Shown here: positions 12,262 through 23,854 of the stretch, one piece after another
How positions within the stretch are numbered: position 1 is the stretch's first letter
How the letters are laid out: each line of letters opens with the position of its first letter
Assembly (NCBI RefSeq): GCF_000264905.1
Contig: NW_006763136.1
Location: 1,281,485-1,345,484, forward strand
Direction of reading: 5' to 3'
From: Stereum hirsutum FP-91666 SS1
Taxonomy: Eukaryota > Basidiomycota > Agaricomycetes > Russulales > Stereaceae
DNA: 64,000 bases
Made by a program: the position numbers and the translations under genes
Notes under the pieces: generated by a model
What the model saw: only the letters and a program-made list of their open reading frames with translations
What the model was told of the DNA's origin: nothing
The model's database searches: none

Positions 12262-13537
12262 TTAAAACCTCATCCCAAACCTCATCAACATCCTCGGCAC
12301 CTCCCCCTCCACCGGCGGCACCGGGTCCGCCGGGCCCACATCAAGGTCCACAACATAATAGCTAAAGAACAGAACTTTGAACGCGAGTGCGATGCCGGCG
12401 TGCAGGGCGGCGATGAGGATGATGAGGAGGCGGGTTGATTTGTTGTCTGTCTGTTTGGTTCATAAACGAGTGGGGTTAATGAGGGGGAAGGAGGGAGGGG
12501 GGTTGGTGTTGGGGGAATGGTGAGGGCGGTGGGGGAAAGGGGAGGGGGGGGAAGAAGGGGAGGGAGAAGGGAGGGGAAGAGTGAGGGGGAGAGGGAAGGG
12601 GACGTACGGAGGCGAGAACGGGATAGACGTTCGCTACGAGGAAGTAGCCCGAGAAGGCAAATGCGATACCTGTGAGTATCCAGCGCACGAGCGCGATGGG
12701 AATCACACACAGAATCTAACCACCAAAAAACAGAAATCCATCAGCATCCCTCATCCTCACCCAACCCCAAAACGCACCGAAACCGGAATCCACACAAACA
12801 TCCCATACCCCCACACCCCCAACGCCTCCACAAGCCCCCACCCCTCCATACCCTCCCCTGCCCCCCCAACGCCCCAATACCTCAACACCCCCCAAAGCAA
12901 CACCGGCACGCCCATCCCATACGCATACACCAATCCCACCGCCGTACTCAACAGCGCGAAATCATAGTCGACTTCCTGGGACGAGAGGTACGCGACGATA
13001 GAGGAGGCGAGGGAGGAGGTGATGAAGAGCGTGAAGATGAGGGTGGTGAGGGTCCAGAAGGGGCCGTATAAGTCGGGGGAGGGGACGAGGTGGGCTGAGG
13101 TGTAGGAGGGGTGGAGGGGGTAGAGGGTTGTTAGGCAGCGGGAGAGGACGGTTTTGGTGTCGATGTCGAAGTAGGATTGGTAGTAGTCTAATGACCAGAA
13201 CGATGAACTGCGTGGTTGGTCCGCGATATATCCTTCAAACATTGTGGACGTCAATGACCCTCGCCACACAAAGTAATACAATGTCGAACGCACCTCGACT
13301 AGAATGACCCCCTCTCGTATTCGCAGATTCATCTCCTAAAAACGCTGTCAAACAAACAGTCCAGTCAATACGTCGTGTGTGAGGAAGAATACCACAACAT
13401 ACATTTATATTCGAGCTGTGGGGTCTCGTCTTCGAGACGCTAGCGAAACGGAGCCGGGTCCTAAGTACAGCACTTGATATATTCGTCAAGCACGAGAAAC
13501 TACGCACATCATCTGATTCCACAGAAACATAAGCCAT
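12262..13537 (-). CDS. Yip1-domain Golgi membrane protein (YIPF1/2 type)
   Basis: YIPF proteins are multi-pass Golgi/ER membrane proteins that bind Rab/Ypt GTPases and act in vesicle traffic. The central exon has the family signature SLDYYQSYFDIDTKTVLSR, then PDLYGPFWTLTTLIFTLF, followed by hydrophobic segments (SSLASSIVAYLS, FALLSTAVGLVYAYGMGVPV, VEALGVWGYGMFVWIPVS). Next come ALVRWILTGIAFAFSGYFLV and, after a polypyrimidine intron (12451-12607), LLIILIAALHAGIALAF. About five membrane segments follow a cytosolic N-terminus, as expected. The start at 13537 (MAYVSVESDDVRS) is followed by small exons containing AFLGDESANTRGGHSS. It is divergent from the tRNA dehydratase gene, 234 bp away. Confidence 0.85.
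12451..12607 (-). repeat. polypurine/polypyrimidine intron of the YIPF gene
   Basis: On the plus strand this 157-bp intron is nearly all G and A, with many runs of four or more G. The transcript is therefore a long pyrimidine tract. Splice sites GTACGT (at 12607) and AAACAG (at 12451) fit the reading frame. Confidence 0.7.
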
Positions 13538-13771
13538 CTTTCACGCGTCGCCCAGTAAGTAGCAAGTAGCAATACCAGTGATACCCCGACAGTCACGACA
13601 AAGTAGAACGGTCGAGCTCGGAGTCGAATGTGGCAAACAACCACGACGTGGAATGATCGCACCCGCTTACAATTACGTAACAGGCGCCCATCCAACCTCT
13701 CAAGCGCACCTCGCCGCTGTGGCCCACCCAACCTTCCTCCCTTCCTCTCCCTTCGCAGTCCTGGCAGCTAC
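13538..13771. promoter_or_regulatory. 234-bp bidirectional promoter region (YIPF / Tcd)
   Basis: Start codons at 13537 (-) and 13772 (+) point apart, so the interval must serve both genes. No canonical TATA box is obvious. Pyrimidine-rich CCTCCCTTCCTCTCCCTTC lies just upstream of the plus-strand ATG. Confidence 0.45.
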
Positions 13772-15942
13772 ATGTCCCTCCCCGTCCCCGACCTCCACTC
13801 GCACCGCACCCAGCTCGTGCTCACCGCCCTCGGTGCCGCCGCCGTCAGTGCCTCCGCCGTAACAGCCTACAACGCCTACACACGCCGGCGAAAGAGGCGT
13901 TCGTTGGACTATGATATCCAACGATCTCTGGAATTGCAGACTTCCTTCGCTGGGTCTCATTCTCACTCTCTACGACGACCTTCGGATGCCGCTGTGAAGG
14001 GGAAGACTAAATACGGTGGTCCGGGAGTAGGAGTGGGAGTGGGAGTGGGAGTAAGAGAGGAGGAAGAAGAAGAGAGACAAGAGATCGAGCTGGGAGGGTA
14101 CGCATACGACGAAGAACTCGTGCGGGAGCAATTAGCGCGTAATTATGCGTTTTTTGGAGAGGAGGGGATGGGGAAGGTTAGGGGGAGTAGTGTGGTTGTT
14201 GTGGGCTGTGGAGGGGTGGGTAGTTGGGCTGCTGTTATGCTTTGTCGATCGTTCGTTTTCTCTTGCCTTTCCCTCCTCTCCCTTCTCCTTTCCCTTCACT
14301 TATATCTGACTTTAAATTTTGATTTGATTGGACTGGATTGGATTTTATTGGATTGGGACTACTGTATGGGAATGGGATACCAACACCACCAACAGAGGCG
14401 TCTCCAAAATCCGCCTCATCGACTTCGACTACGTCACCCTCTCCTCGCTCAACCGCCACGCCACCGCCTCCCTCTCCGACGTCGGCACCCCCAAAGTAGC
14501 CTGCGTCGCACAGGCCCTAAAGCGAATGGCGAAGTTCGTGGAGGTCGATGCGCGGATCGAGTTATGGAGGGCGGATGAGACGGGCGCGGGGTTGTTGGAG
14601 GGAGCGGATTGGGTCATTGGTCTGTCCTTCCTTCACTGTTTCTCCCAATATACGACGGGTTGTGCGTAGGCTGATGAGGTGGAATGGAACGCACAGATGC
14701 GATCGATAATATAGGCACCAAAGTCGACCTGTTAAAATACTGCGTGCAGCAGAACATCCAGATCTTCTCCTCCATGGGCGCCGGCGCAAAAGCGGACCCC
14801 ACCCGCATCCAAATCGCAGACATCTCAGAAACACTGTACGATCCCCTCGCGCGCTCTGTCCGCCAGCGTCTCCGCGCATCCGGAATCACCAGCGGCGTGC
14901 CCGTTGTGTATTCTACTGAGGTGCCGGGCGAGGTGGGGTTGTTGCCGTTGAAAGAGGAGGAGTTCGAGAAGGGGAAGGTGGGTGAGTTGGCTGCTATTGA
15001 TGAGTTTAGAGTGAGGATTTTGCCGGTGCTTGGTGCGTCTCTCTCTCTCTCTCTCTCGCTCTTACTATACTAGTGGTAGTGTGTGCTGATAGTGCATTTG
15101 TGGCGTCGTGGAATTACAGGACCCCTACCTGCGTTGTTCGGCCTCCATGCAGCGACGTATATCATCTGTGACTTAGCCGGGAAACCCCTCGAACGGCCTC
15201 TTCCAGTGCGGCATCGAAAGAAGTTGTACGAGAAATTGTATAAAGATCTATTGCACCGCGAACAACGTATCTCCGGACGTCCTATCAAGTGAGCTCTCCC
15301 TCCATTTTTTCTCCCCCTCCTCTCCTCCTCCCTCCTCTCCTCCTCCCTCCTCTCCTCCTCCCTCCTCTCCTCCTCCCTCCTCTCTGCCCTCACGCCTGGA
15401 ACAACGCTCTCACACCCCCCACAAAACACAGTAAACTCCCCCTCTCCACCCCCGACATCGCAACCCTCTTCGAAGACATCTCCCTCTCCCGCTCCATCCT
15501 CCCCCCACACCCCACCTGCTCCAAACCCGCGCTCATCCGCTGGGACCCCGCTCTCCCTCTCTCGCTTGAAAATGTGGTGGTGATGGAGGATAGAGATGTG
15601 GACCGGCATTTAGGGGAGGTGTTTGGGGTGGGGGTGGGGGAGAAGGTTTCGTTTGATGCTCCGGAGGGCAATGACAAGGAAGGGGATGAGAGTGGGAGTG
15701 GTGAAGAGAGGAGTGGAAGTGGGAGTGGGGAGGAGAGGAGCTGGGAGGACGTGAGTCTGCAGACGACGACGACGACGGGTGCGGGTCAGAGGAGTGTTAT
15801 GGTAGACGCGCTCGGGGAGAGATTGAGGAATTGGAGGAAGAGGGTGGGGAGGAAGCCTGGCGAGGTTTGGGGAGAAGAAGTTGTGGGTGTTGTGGAGAGG
15901 AGGAGGAAGGAGGCGGAGAGGTGGAGGGTTTGGGCTTTGTAG
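13772..15942 (+). CDS. tRNA threonylcarbamoyladenosine dehydratase (Tcd1/Tcd2 type, ThiF/UBA fold)
   Basis: Tcd/CsdL enzymes use ATP to cyclise t6A37 of tRNA to ct6A; the yeast forms sit at mitochondria. The N-terminus has a hydrophobic segment (LVLTALGAAAVSASAVTAY) then RRRKRR, fitting a membrane anchor. The ThiF core follows: LARNYAFFGEEGMGKV, the nucleotide loop VVVVGCGGVGSWAA, and across intron 14251-14395 GVSKIRLIDFDYVTLSSLNR and VGTPK. Then come ADWVI, DNIGTKVDLLKYC and FSSMGAGAKADPTRIQIADI, the family's typical run. The C-terminus has PALFGLHAATYIICDLAG and a charged variable tail. Four introns; those near 15033-15118 and 15293-15432 hold CT-rich repeats. All key family segments appear intact. 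Confidence 0.9.
15316..15384 (+). repeat. 15-bp pyrimidine minisatellite in a Tcd intron
   Basis: About four and a half perfect copies of CTCCTCTCCTCCTCC inside the last intron of the dehydratase gene. A separate CT dinucleotide run lies in the preceding intron at about 15038-15057. Both are likely length-variable between strains. Confidence 0.8.
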
Positions 15943-16443
15943 ATATGTGAGGTGAGACCTTTTAGTTGCGATTTTGTTTTGTTTTGTTTTGCCAATGTGC
16001 TGATTGGTTGTGGTTGTGCAGTGCTATTCGTTGGGAATAGGACGATTTGCATGTATCTTCATTGTGGGCTGCAGCTATCTGATGCCTGGAAATCTCTAAC
16101 AAAAAGTGGATAAGACGCCATCTAATCATACATGGACATAAGCTTCTGTTTGCCTCGGAATCGAACGAGACGCGAATACGCGAATCAGGAAGTCGAAAAG
16201 ACGCGTTTGTTTGGCACAAGACCACGCACCGACGTAACATTCAGCGCTAAACCGACAGCTTCCATTCATTCATTCATTCATGCGTTCATAAAACAGAAAA
16301 CAGAAAATAGAAAATCACATACATAAATACCCTCCCCACTCCTCGCTTCCTCCTCACTCCGCCCCCGCTTCCCCATCCACCCACGCACCATCCACCCGCC
16401 CTCACCACTCTTCACTTCACAACCCCAACCCAACCCCAATCCC

Positions 16444-17716
16444 ATGTCCTCCCTCCCCACACGCCTCGCCCTCGGCCTCCTCTCCACCCTCTTCAACACC
16501 CTCATCATAGCCGGCATCACCCTCTGGGACCTCTCCCTCATCCTCTACAACCTGGTCGCGCCCGCGAGGGCGGTGGGCAAGGTCACGCCGGTTGGGTATG
16601 CGGGCGAGGGGGGTAAGTGGCCGGAGTGGAGAGAGCCCGGGGAGGGAGATAGTCGGTGTTCGTGTCCTGCGTTGAATGCGATGGCGAATCATGGTATGTG
16701 TGCATTCAAACACCCCTCTACATCTGCCTTCGTCAAATTCGTCGATGACATTCAACTGACGTCCACCTGAACGGCAACATCGTACGTGCAGGCATTCTCC
16801 CCCGAAACGGCCGCAACATCCCCTTCCGCACCCTCTCCGCCACCATCCGCCCCACTTTCAACTTCGCCCCCACCTTCTGTGTCTTCGTCCCGCGATACAT
16901 GGCGGGGATCTTGGGACGGAATTATTGGACGGATAGTCTCGATTTGGCGGATATCGATGTGCATAATGGGATAGAGCACGATGCGTCGTTGTTGCGTTAG
17001 TTTTTCATTTCCTTCTCGTTCTATTCAACTTGTTCGATGAGGATTGAGTGATTGAATAGTTAAATGGTGGCGTTGTTGTGATATATAGGCGAAGACGCCA
17101 AAACATCCCCGGACCAATCCCGCCCCTGTCTCCGCCTCGTCGCCCAGCTCCTCGACTCCGCCACCGGTCCCCCTCCCGCCTCCAACCTCAATGGCAATGG
17201 CAAAGCAAAAGAAAAGTCCGACGACGACAACGAGAAGACGTTGACGGTGGCGGACCTCGCAAGGGTGACGTCCCAAAGGAGGGCAGAGTCGAGGCGGGAG
17301 AACGGACAGTTCTCGTTGAGTACGTTCCATAAGATGTTTGGGAGCTCGAAGTGCGTTTTTCTTCGACTCGATTGTGTTTTGAACTGTCTGCGAGTCGTTG
17401 CTCAATGCTCATGTCCTCGTTCTCTTTCATTTGTGACGTGTGGCGTACAACCCCTGTGGCCCATCACATCCCACCAACCCACCCATCACACCTGACTACA
17501 CACCCCCACAGCTCCGCAACCCTCCTAACGATCTTCGGCGGCCGCGTCTCCGACCTATCCACTTTCCTGACCGAAGAAAAACTCCCAGACGGTTGGGAAT
17601 CGAGGATTAGGAACCCGATGGGGCTTACGATGGGCGAGTTTCAGTTGACTGTGTTGGGGATTGAGGGAGGGGTCGAGGGGGAGGTTGAGGGGGCTGTGAG
17701 GGGGTTGGTGAGTTAG
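16444..17716 (+). CDS. heme-thiolate peroxidase (chloroperoxidase/UPO family), N-terminal membrane anchor
   Basis: This family uses a Cys-ligated heme and peroxide to oxidise or halogenate substrates. The proximal Cys motif is CSCPALNAMANHG, continued across an intron as ILPRNGRNIPF. The distal acid motif IEHDASLL follows FAPTFCVFVPRYMAG. The third exon has ESRRENGQFSLSTFHKMF and the last FGGRVSDLSTFL, giving about 300 residues, normal for the short type. The N-terminus (LALGLLSTLFNTLIIAGITL, then WDLSLILYNLV) is a long hydrophobic stretch without a clear cleavage site, more like a membrane anchor than the usual secretion signal. Introns at about 16694-16790, 16996-17088 and 17352-17511. Relatives in secondary-metabolite clusters exist, but no cluster is seen here. 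Confidence 0.85.
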
Positions 17717-18253
17717 GAGAGGGGAGAGGAGGGGGAGGGATGGGAGGGGTGTTAGGGGGGAGGGAGGGGAGGGGGGTTGGATGGAGGGCGAAAAGGGCGA
17801 GGAAAGGGTTTGGAGGGAGGGAAGGTTGTTGTATTGTATATACGCGTATTCTGTCCCGTTGAAGCTCTGAAGATATGCTTGCTTTCTTGCTTGAATTAGT
17901 CGATTGCCGAGAACGGCGAGCCGAGTCCGAATCACGCTGCCTGCCCATCCTTGAAATCGAAACCAAACGATCGCCCACGGGAAACCCTCAAACCAAAAAC
18001 ATACAATTCACCGGTCAAAGAAAAAAGAAGATTCCACTGTAGTGCTACATAGCGAAGAGAAAAAGAGAAAAGAGAAAAAGAAAAAATTCCTTCCTCTACA
18101 AATAATAAAACAACAACAACAACAACAATAACAACAAAACGCGGACTGCACGAAACACCACCTCTGGATGTATGTATCACCAACCAATCGAGCCACCAAG
18201 CTACCTACATCCATGATCCAAGGCGAAGGGAAGGAAGATTGGGATATCAGACC
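17717..18253. other. convergent 3' region with simple repeats
   Basis: Between the stops of the peroxidase (+) and the dioxygenase (-). It holds a G/A-rich stretch (17715-17820), an AG-rich block (18055-18090) and a CAA repeat (about 18109-18136). No gene seen. Confidence 0.5.
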
Positions 18254-19859
18254 TCAGACGAAGATGCCGAGGACGTCCCTCCTCGATTTGGAGTTCGGAT
18301 CGAAGTATGGTTTTTCGCCGAGGCTGACGACGCGGTTGCCTTGTCTGTTCTCGACGTAGTCGTTTCTGCACAAGGGAGCAGCGGGTCAGCATCACGATAT
18401 CACACGAGGGACGACGAGAGAAAGATGTGAAGGATGAGGACGAGACGGATAAGGACGACGAAAAGGTACAGGACAGGGAAGAATGAGAAGGAATGGTGAC
18501 ACATACGTAGCGGTATGGAAAGACGACCGATTATCCCAAATCGCCAGATCATTCTTGTTCCACCTGTATCGCACCTGGAGGTCATGGTTCTCTGAGATAT
18601 GGCGGAAGAGGTATTCGAGGATATGGTCTGATTCTTCTTGGCTGAGTTCGACGATGCGTTTCGTGAAGCTGTCATTTCATTCCAAAGTAAGCCTCGAGGA
18701 AGTGATCGAAGGAGGAAAGAGGCGGGAGGAAAGAGGCAAGACGAGACGAGACGAGCACGCACCTTTTGTTGACGTAGAGGCATTTGAACCCAGTCACGGG
18801 GTTCGTACGAATGACAGGGCTGGTGGGGTGGGACAAATCAAAGGTTTGCGTCGAGTTATAACAGGAAACACGAAAGAACAAGAACAAAGAACGCACTGAA
18901 TAGCAGTAAGGTCCGTCCCAACGTTCTCCGGCGCTCCACGCTCCTGGATGAGAGACCTTCCCGTCCGGCGCGCATAGTCAGAGAAGAACTCGCCATCGTG
19001 CAGCGCGGTGAGACCCTCCAAGAACGTCTTCAGCGGTGCGGAGAGACGGTCATACGCCTCGTAGCCACTGGCCCAGAGGGTGTCACCTCCGGCTGATAAG
19101 AGCGATGTGCGCTTTAGCCATCTAATCTGGAACAAGGTTTTCGGAGGGGAAGGCGTAGGAGATGTACTCACTCGGAGGAATGGTGTGCATTTTGAGCAGC
19201 TGGATTCAGGATAGTGTGAGAAATCGATTGGGCATGAATTCGGTGAATGATAATGGGCTCACAGCATAGTCTGACGGGATTTTCTCAAAGGTGATGTCCG
19301 CATGCCTAAACAGCATCACATCATGAGTCCTACGGAACCGGAGGAAGATAGGTCTTGAATGTGATGTCAAAGCTCACCAGCCATTGGAGGCACGAGTGTT
19401 CGATTTAGTGTTTGCGCGCGCGATACCGCTATCATGACATGACCCAGAAGCAATCGATATGGTATATGGTAAGCGAACTGACAAGGATTCCCAAGCGCAC
19501 AAAGCTCACCCCATGGACGATATGACAGAGATCTCCGCACCCAATTCCGAGGTCGTCTCGCTAATCGGATGCTTGTGCAGCTTAGACGTCGCAGGCTTGC
19601 CCGAAAGCTCGCCCAAACGCTGACCGAGCACCTTCTGCTCCTCGATCTCGATATCCTGGTTGGTGAAGAAGACGACACCGCGGTGGGAGACGAGGGTCGC
19701 GAGATCCTTGATGAGTTCGTCGGAGTTGGGCGCTTTGAGCCATTGAGAGAGTTGGATGGCGGGGTCGGCGAAGCGGGTGCCGACGTGGAGAGTCTCGTCG
19801 CGGGGCTCGAACTGAGCGAGAGAACCGAGGATGTCGACGGGAGCGACGGCGGAGGACAT
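18254..19859 (-). CDS. TauD/TfdA-family Fe(II)/2-oxoglutarate dioxygenase
   Basis: These soluble enzymes hydroxylate small acids (taurine, sulfonates, phenoxyacetates and others) using 2-oxoglutarate. The N-terminal exon reads GVVFFTNQDIEIEEQKVLGQ and GKPATSKLHKHPI. Splicing yields ASNGWHADITFEKIPSDYA, which supplies the HxD iron ligands, then AGGDTLWASGYEAYDRLSAP, typical of the fold. Later come PVIRTNPVTGFKCLYVN, HDLQVRYRWNKNDLAIWDNR and SSFHTAT with the distal His. The tail ends RRDVLGIFV with TGA at 18254-18256. At least seven short introns. Start at 19859 (MSSAVAPVDILG). Substrate cannot be told; basidiomycetes carry many paralogues. Confidence 0.85.
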
Positions 19860-21535
19860 TTCTGTGAGTGGGGGTGGAGTGGAGTGGGTGCGAGGTATTC
19901 TGGGATGGTGGGAAGAGGGCCTGAGGTTGACATCAGTCCTCTTTTATATAGGCCCGAACGGCCGTTGCAGTATGGCACGCGTCCAGAGATAGACTTTGAT
20001 AATGCCCGGGTGAGCTACTTCTTTCGAAATCCGTGAGGACGATGGTGCACGAGCACGTAATCGCCCGTGATAGTGTAAGTTCAGTTTCGATAGGAAGGAT
20101 ATGACTGGAAGACGCATGAAGTCTTTGTGGGTCCTCATGGGCCTCGAGCACTTCTGAAGAACATGTTCTGAGTCTTCGTGCTCCTCTGACAGTATAGAAA
20201 ATCACAGAGCAGACGGAAAGAAACGATGTCGAGAGACGAAGTCGCTGTCCGTGGTTCCCGTCGGAGGGGATGCCATTCACGAACGGCGCGTTCCGCTGGC
20301 TTCCGCTCTTTGCAATACCCCCTGTGGCGCAAGTGTGGCACCTGGCCTGTAGCACGCCATGAACGACCGGGACGTTGCCTCGAAAATTAGAGCTCGTCTA
20401 GGAATGGAATACAATGAGAAATACCAAGATCAACACAGGTACGAATGAGAAAGCGATACCGAAGCTCCGCCACGCGAGTGTGGCGCTTTTCGTGCTGTGT
20501 AGAGTCCGTGCAAAGGTGCTGCGTCTTCAACAAGTCCATTAGAAAGGTAGGCCCCGATGGTTGTATCTCATGGTCACCCACAGACTGTAGCAGACTCAGA
20601 AGATTTAAAACAAAAGTGTAAACAAAAAATCGACCTCTGCGCCTACCAGCGTGATTGCGATGGAGACCTCTGCACGCGAATTATAAGCAATTGGACGGAA
20701 GATCACGGGAATTAGAGAGGGAATTGTAGCTTCAACTTGTGCCGAAGATGACGGAAGAAGGGTAAATAACGGAACAACGATTAGCGATCACCCTCGTCGT
20801 CCAACAACATCCGAATGCAGAGTATGATGCCGATTGAGTGGGAGTGCATGAATGTAATTCCAGACGCCGTAGGAGCCATCATGCAGAAACACCTTGGGCT
20901 TTCAGAGAGACTCCAGCAAAGTGCGAGATGGGTCAAAGAACTTGTACGATGGGAACGTAGGACCTGCCAGTGGTTGTGGGGAGAGGAGGCAATGGATCAA
21001 GTAGCAGCTGATGAGACCGTGCGTTAATCACGAGCAAGCCAAGGGGATAATTGCAGTGAATGTTCCCATCGAGTGAACATATAAGTGTCACTCGCCAATA
21101 GCTCTGTCCGCTGCGGAAGATAGTGCCAGTGCATGTCGTGCTTGAGCGTCCTATGCGCGACAAAAATAGGTATGACTCGCTGGCAATATCATACTTGCCA
21201 AGACTACGAGAAGACCTGAGGACACACCAATAAAACGTATAAGAGCAAGTACGTATGTTTGCAGCCAATAACACATCAGAACTGTGAGTCTGCCGTCAAC
21301 AAAAGAGGACCGGCGTCGCCCTGGAATAAACGCAATGAAGTGCCCCGAAAAGGCTGTGCGCCTACTACGTTGTGTTGATTTGTGGACCAGCCGTCAGCGC
21401 ACAGCCAAGAGCACGGCGAACACGTTTCAGACGCGGTATAAGTCTGACCACTGGCGCCACCTGTTGCGGAGACCTTGACCTGCATCATCGAGCACGAACC
21501 CTTGGACCTCCTTGGACACAACCACATCCATCTTC
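19860..21535. other. intergenic between divergent dioxygenase and kinase genes
   Basis: About 1.7 kb. A hydrophobic frame on the minus strand near 21170-21230 (containing GLLVVLASMILPAS) and a Cys-rich minus-strand frame near 21330-21480 might be exons of a small membrane or secreted protein, but I could not join them into a credible gene. The rest is presumed promoter sequence. Confidence 0.3.
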
Positions 21536-23854
21536 ATGGGCAACCACCACTCGCATCACCGAAGCCTCAAGCGCGGCGAACAGAGTCAAGACGAGGACAC
21601 CACACTGGTAGGCAGTGGGTCTTACCTGAGCCATGGTTCTTCGGCGACACAAGAGACAATCAAGCCGAAAGAGAGTCCCCTTGGGAGGGTGAAGGAGGAC
21701 GAATTGACTGTACCGAGGGCAAAGCATGCCGAAAACGAGCGGAGTGAGCCGGCGCGCCTTCCAAATATGGTAAGTCATAACTTGAGCGTCCGTAAGGAGG
21801 AGCTTTAGGGCGTCTTCACGCTCTCTTTCGTTGCGACCACCAACGAACACACCCAGTCTGACCTCCTGTCCCTCTTTCCAAAGCTAGCGCCTCAGACAGA
21901 TATGCCACAGGCAGCCACCGTTCCTTGCCAGGTCTGTACAATTCCTATTCATTCGCGGTAAATACGCCGGGCTGATCATACAGATAACATGACAGTACCG
22001 CACCGGAAGGACGCTCGGCAGCGGAACATATGCCATCGTCAAGGAGGCCGTACACATCAAGACCGGGAAGTACTATGCGTGCAAGGTCATCAACAAGAAG
22101 CTCATGGAGGGCCGAGAGTTCATGGTCTGTCTCATAATCGCTGTGGCCCCTGTCCATACCTAACCTAGTTTTCTTATATTGCCCTCCTTTTCTCTTCGCC
22201 ATTTGCTCGTCAGGTCCGAAACGAGATTGCAGTGTTGAAGAAAATCTCCAGTGGACACCCACACATAGTCACACTTCACGATTACTTCGAGGTGCGCAGA
22301 TTGCTGTGTTGATGTGGCGAACATAGCCTGACGGTCCTTCCGCAGACTTCGAATAACCTGTATCTCTGCTTCGATCTCTGCACTGGAGGAGAACTCTTTG
22401 ACCGTATATGTGCAAAGGGTAACTACCATGAACCGTGCGTGCTTTTGGATGATACCCATCAGTGCTCGCTTGACAATATTTGATGGGGCCGATAGGGATG
22501 CTGCCGGACTCGTGCGGACGATCATGAACTCCGTGAAGTACATTCACGAGGCCGGTATCGTGCACAGAGGTATGTCTACCTCATTGTTTGCTTGCCGCCA
22601 GCGACTGACTCTTTGCTAGACTTGAAACCCGAGAACCTGCTGTTCCGGACGCCTGCCGAGGACGCGGATATCATGATCGCTGACTTCGGTCTCAGTCGTG
22701 TTATGGATGAAGAGCGATTCCACCTACTCACCGAGATTTGTGGTACGCCTGGAGTACGCATATCACCCTGTCTTGCTCTGGCGGAACGCTCACATAGCCT
22801 TCCGTAGTATATGGCTCCGGAGATCTTCAAAAAAAGTACGTCGACAACCATGAATAGCGACTTCCCATCATGCTAAAAATACGCTTTCGCTTGTTACAGC
22901 TGGCCATGGCAAGCCCGTCGATATTTGGGCCATGGGCGTGATCACTTATTTCCTCCTTGCTGGTGCGCCCCCTCAGCCACCCTACATGACACTTTATGAA
23001 CTCTGAATACTCACTCTAGGTTACACTCCCTTCGATCGCGATACGCAACACCAGGAGATGGAAGCCATCATCGCCGGCGACTATAAGTTTGAGCCACGTC
23101 CGTATCAACCATCTGCAACTCTATGGAGGATTGCTAACATTTTCTTTTCTTTTCATCTACCCATTAGAGGAATACTGGGCGAACGTCTCCGACACCGCCA
23201 AAGACTTTGTCTCGGAATGTCTCACTATCGACCCACAATCTCGGCCAAGCGCCGCCCAGATGCTCCAACACCGTTGGCTCGCGGACTCCACGCCACACTT
23301 CGTGCCCGACCCGTCCAGCCCGCATGGTGGGCCTTACGATCTCTTGCCTCAGATCCAGAAGAGGCTGGACGCGAAGACGAGGTGTACGTACCTGTCTATC
23401 CTACTCTATCCAGGCATATCTTGACCTGTGCTGACTTTTGTTCACGGGTGTATAGTCAAGAGGGCGGTGTGGAGTATAACGGCTATGAAGCGCATGTCGA
23501 TGTTGGTCAACTTGTCGCCTGTAGCTGCAGAACTCGGGAAGAACATCGATGTGTACAAGGAGGAGTCAGAAAAGGTACGCTTACCTCCTCCTCAATGCAC
23601 CTCCACTCAACTTCTCCCATATGCCACCGAAATGAACCGATAATTTGTTTTTGTAGGAAATGATGGATGCAGACCTCAAGGTCCTCCACCATCATAACCA
23701 TGACCACTCAGGCTCTGAAAGCGATACATCCGATCACGGCAAAGAGACTCGTGAACGTCTGAAGGAACAGGACGACATTTCCGTGACGAAGAAGGATGCT
23801 CCCCTTGCGGAGGCTCTGGGTAAACTCTCCGTGGACGACGTTCCGACCAAGTGA
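21536..23854 (+). CDS. Ca2+/calmodulin-dependent protein kinase-like (CaMK group), predicted N-myristoylated
   Basis: Ser/Thr kinase of the CaMK I/IV group. The start at 21536 gives MGNHHSHHRS, which fits the MGxxxS myristoylation rule; an in-frame ATG 24 nt upstream would remove it. A 70-residue charged N-terminus precedes the kinase: RTGRTLGSGTYAIVKEA (Gly loop), YYACKVINKK (VAIK Lys), GIVHRDLKPENLL (catalytic loop), ADFGLSRVM (DFG) and LLTEICGTPGYMAPE, whose Thr is the usual upstream-kinase site. Then DIWAMGVITYFLLAGYTPFD and AKDFVSECLTIDPQSRPSA. The tail KRAVWSITAMKRMSM is the likely autoinhibitory/calmodulin-binding helix, followed by an acidic end. About ten introns of 50-70 nt. No kinase motif is missing. 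Confidence 0.92.

Noticed and set aside
14312..14365. GATTGGATT-type tandem repeat as a possible mobile-element edge
   Set aside because: It lies wholly inside the first intron of the tRNA dehydratase gene and is just a short simple repeat with no inverted ends or target duplication.
16150..16175. Second tRNA-like T-loop (minus strand GTTCGATTCC)
   Set aside because: T stem does not pair with a seven-base loop and no A box or cloverleaf is present upstream.
21485..21850. Minus-strand frame with a signal-like segment (CGVLVLTLFAALEASVM)
   Set aside because: It lies antisense to kinase exon 1, whose frame and splice sites are strongly supported.
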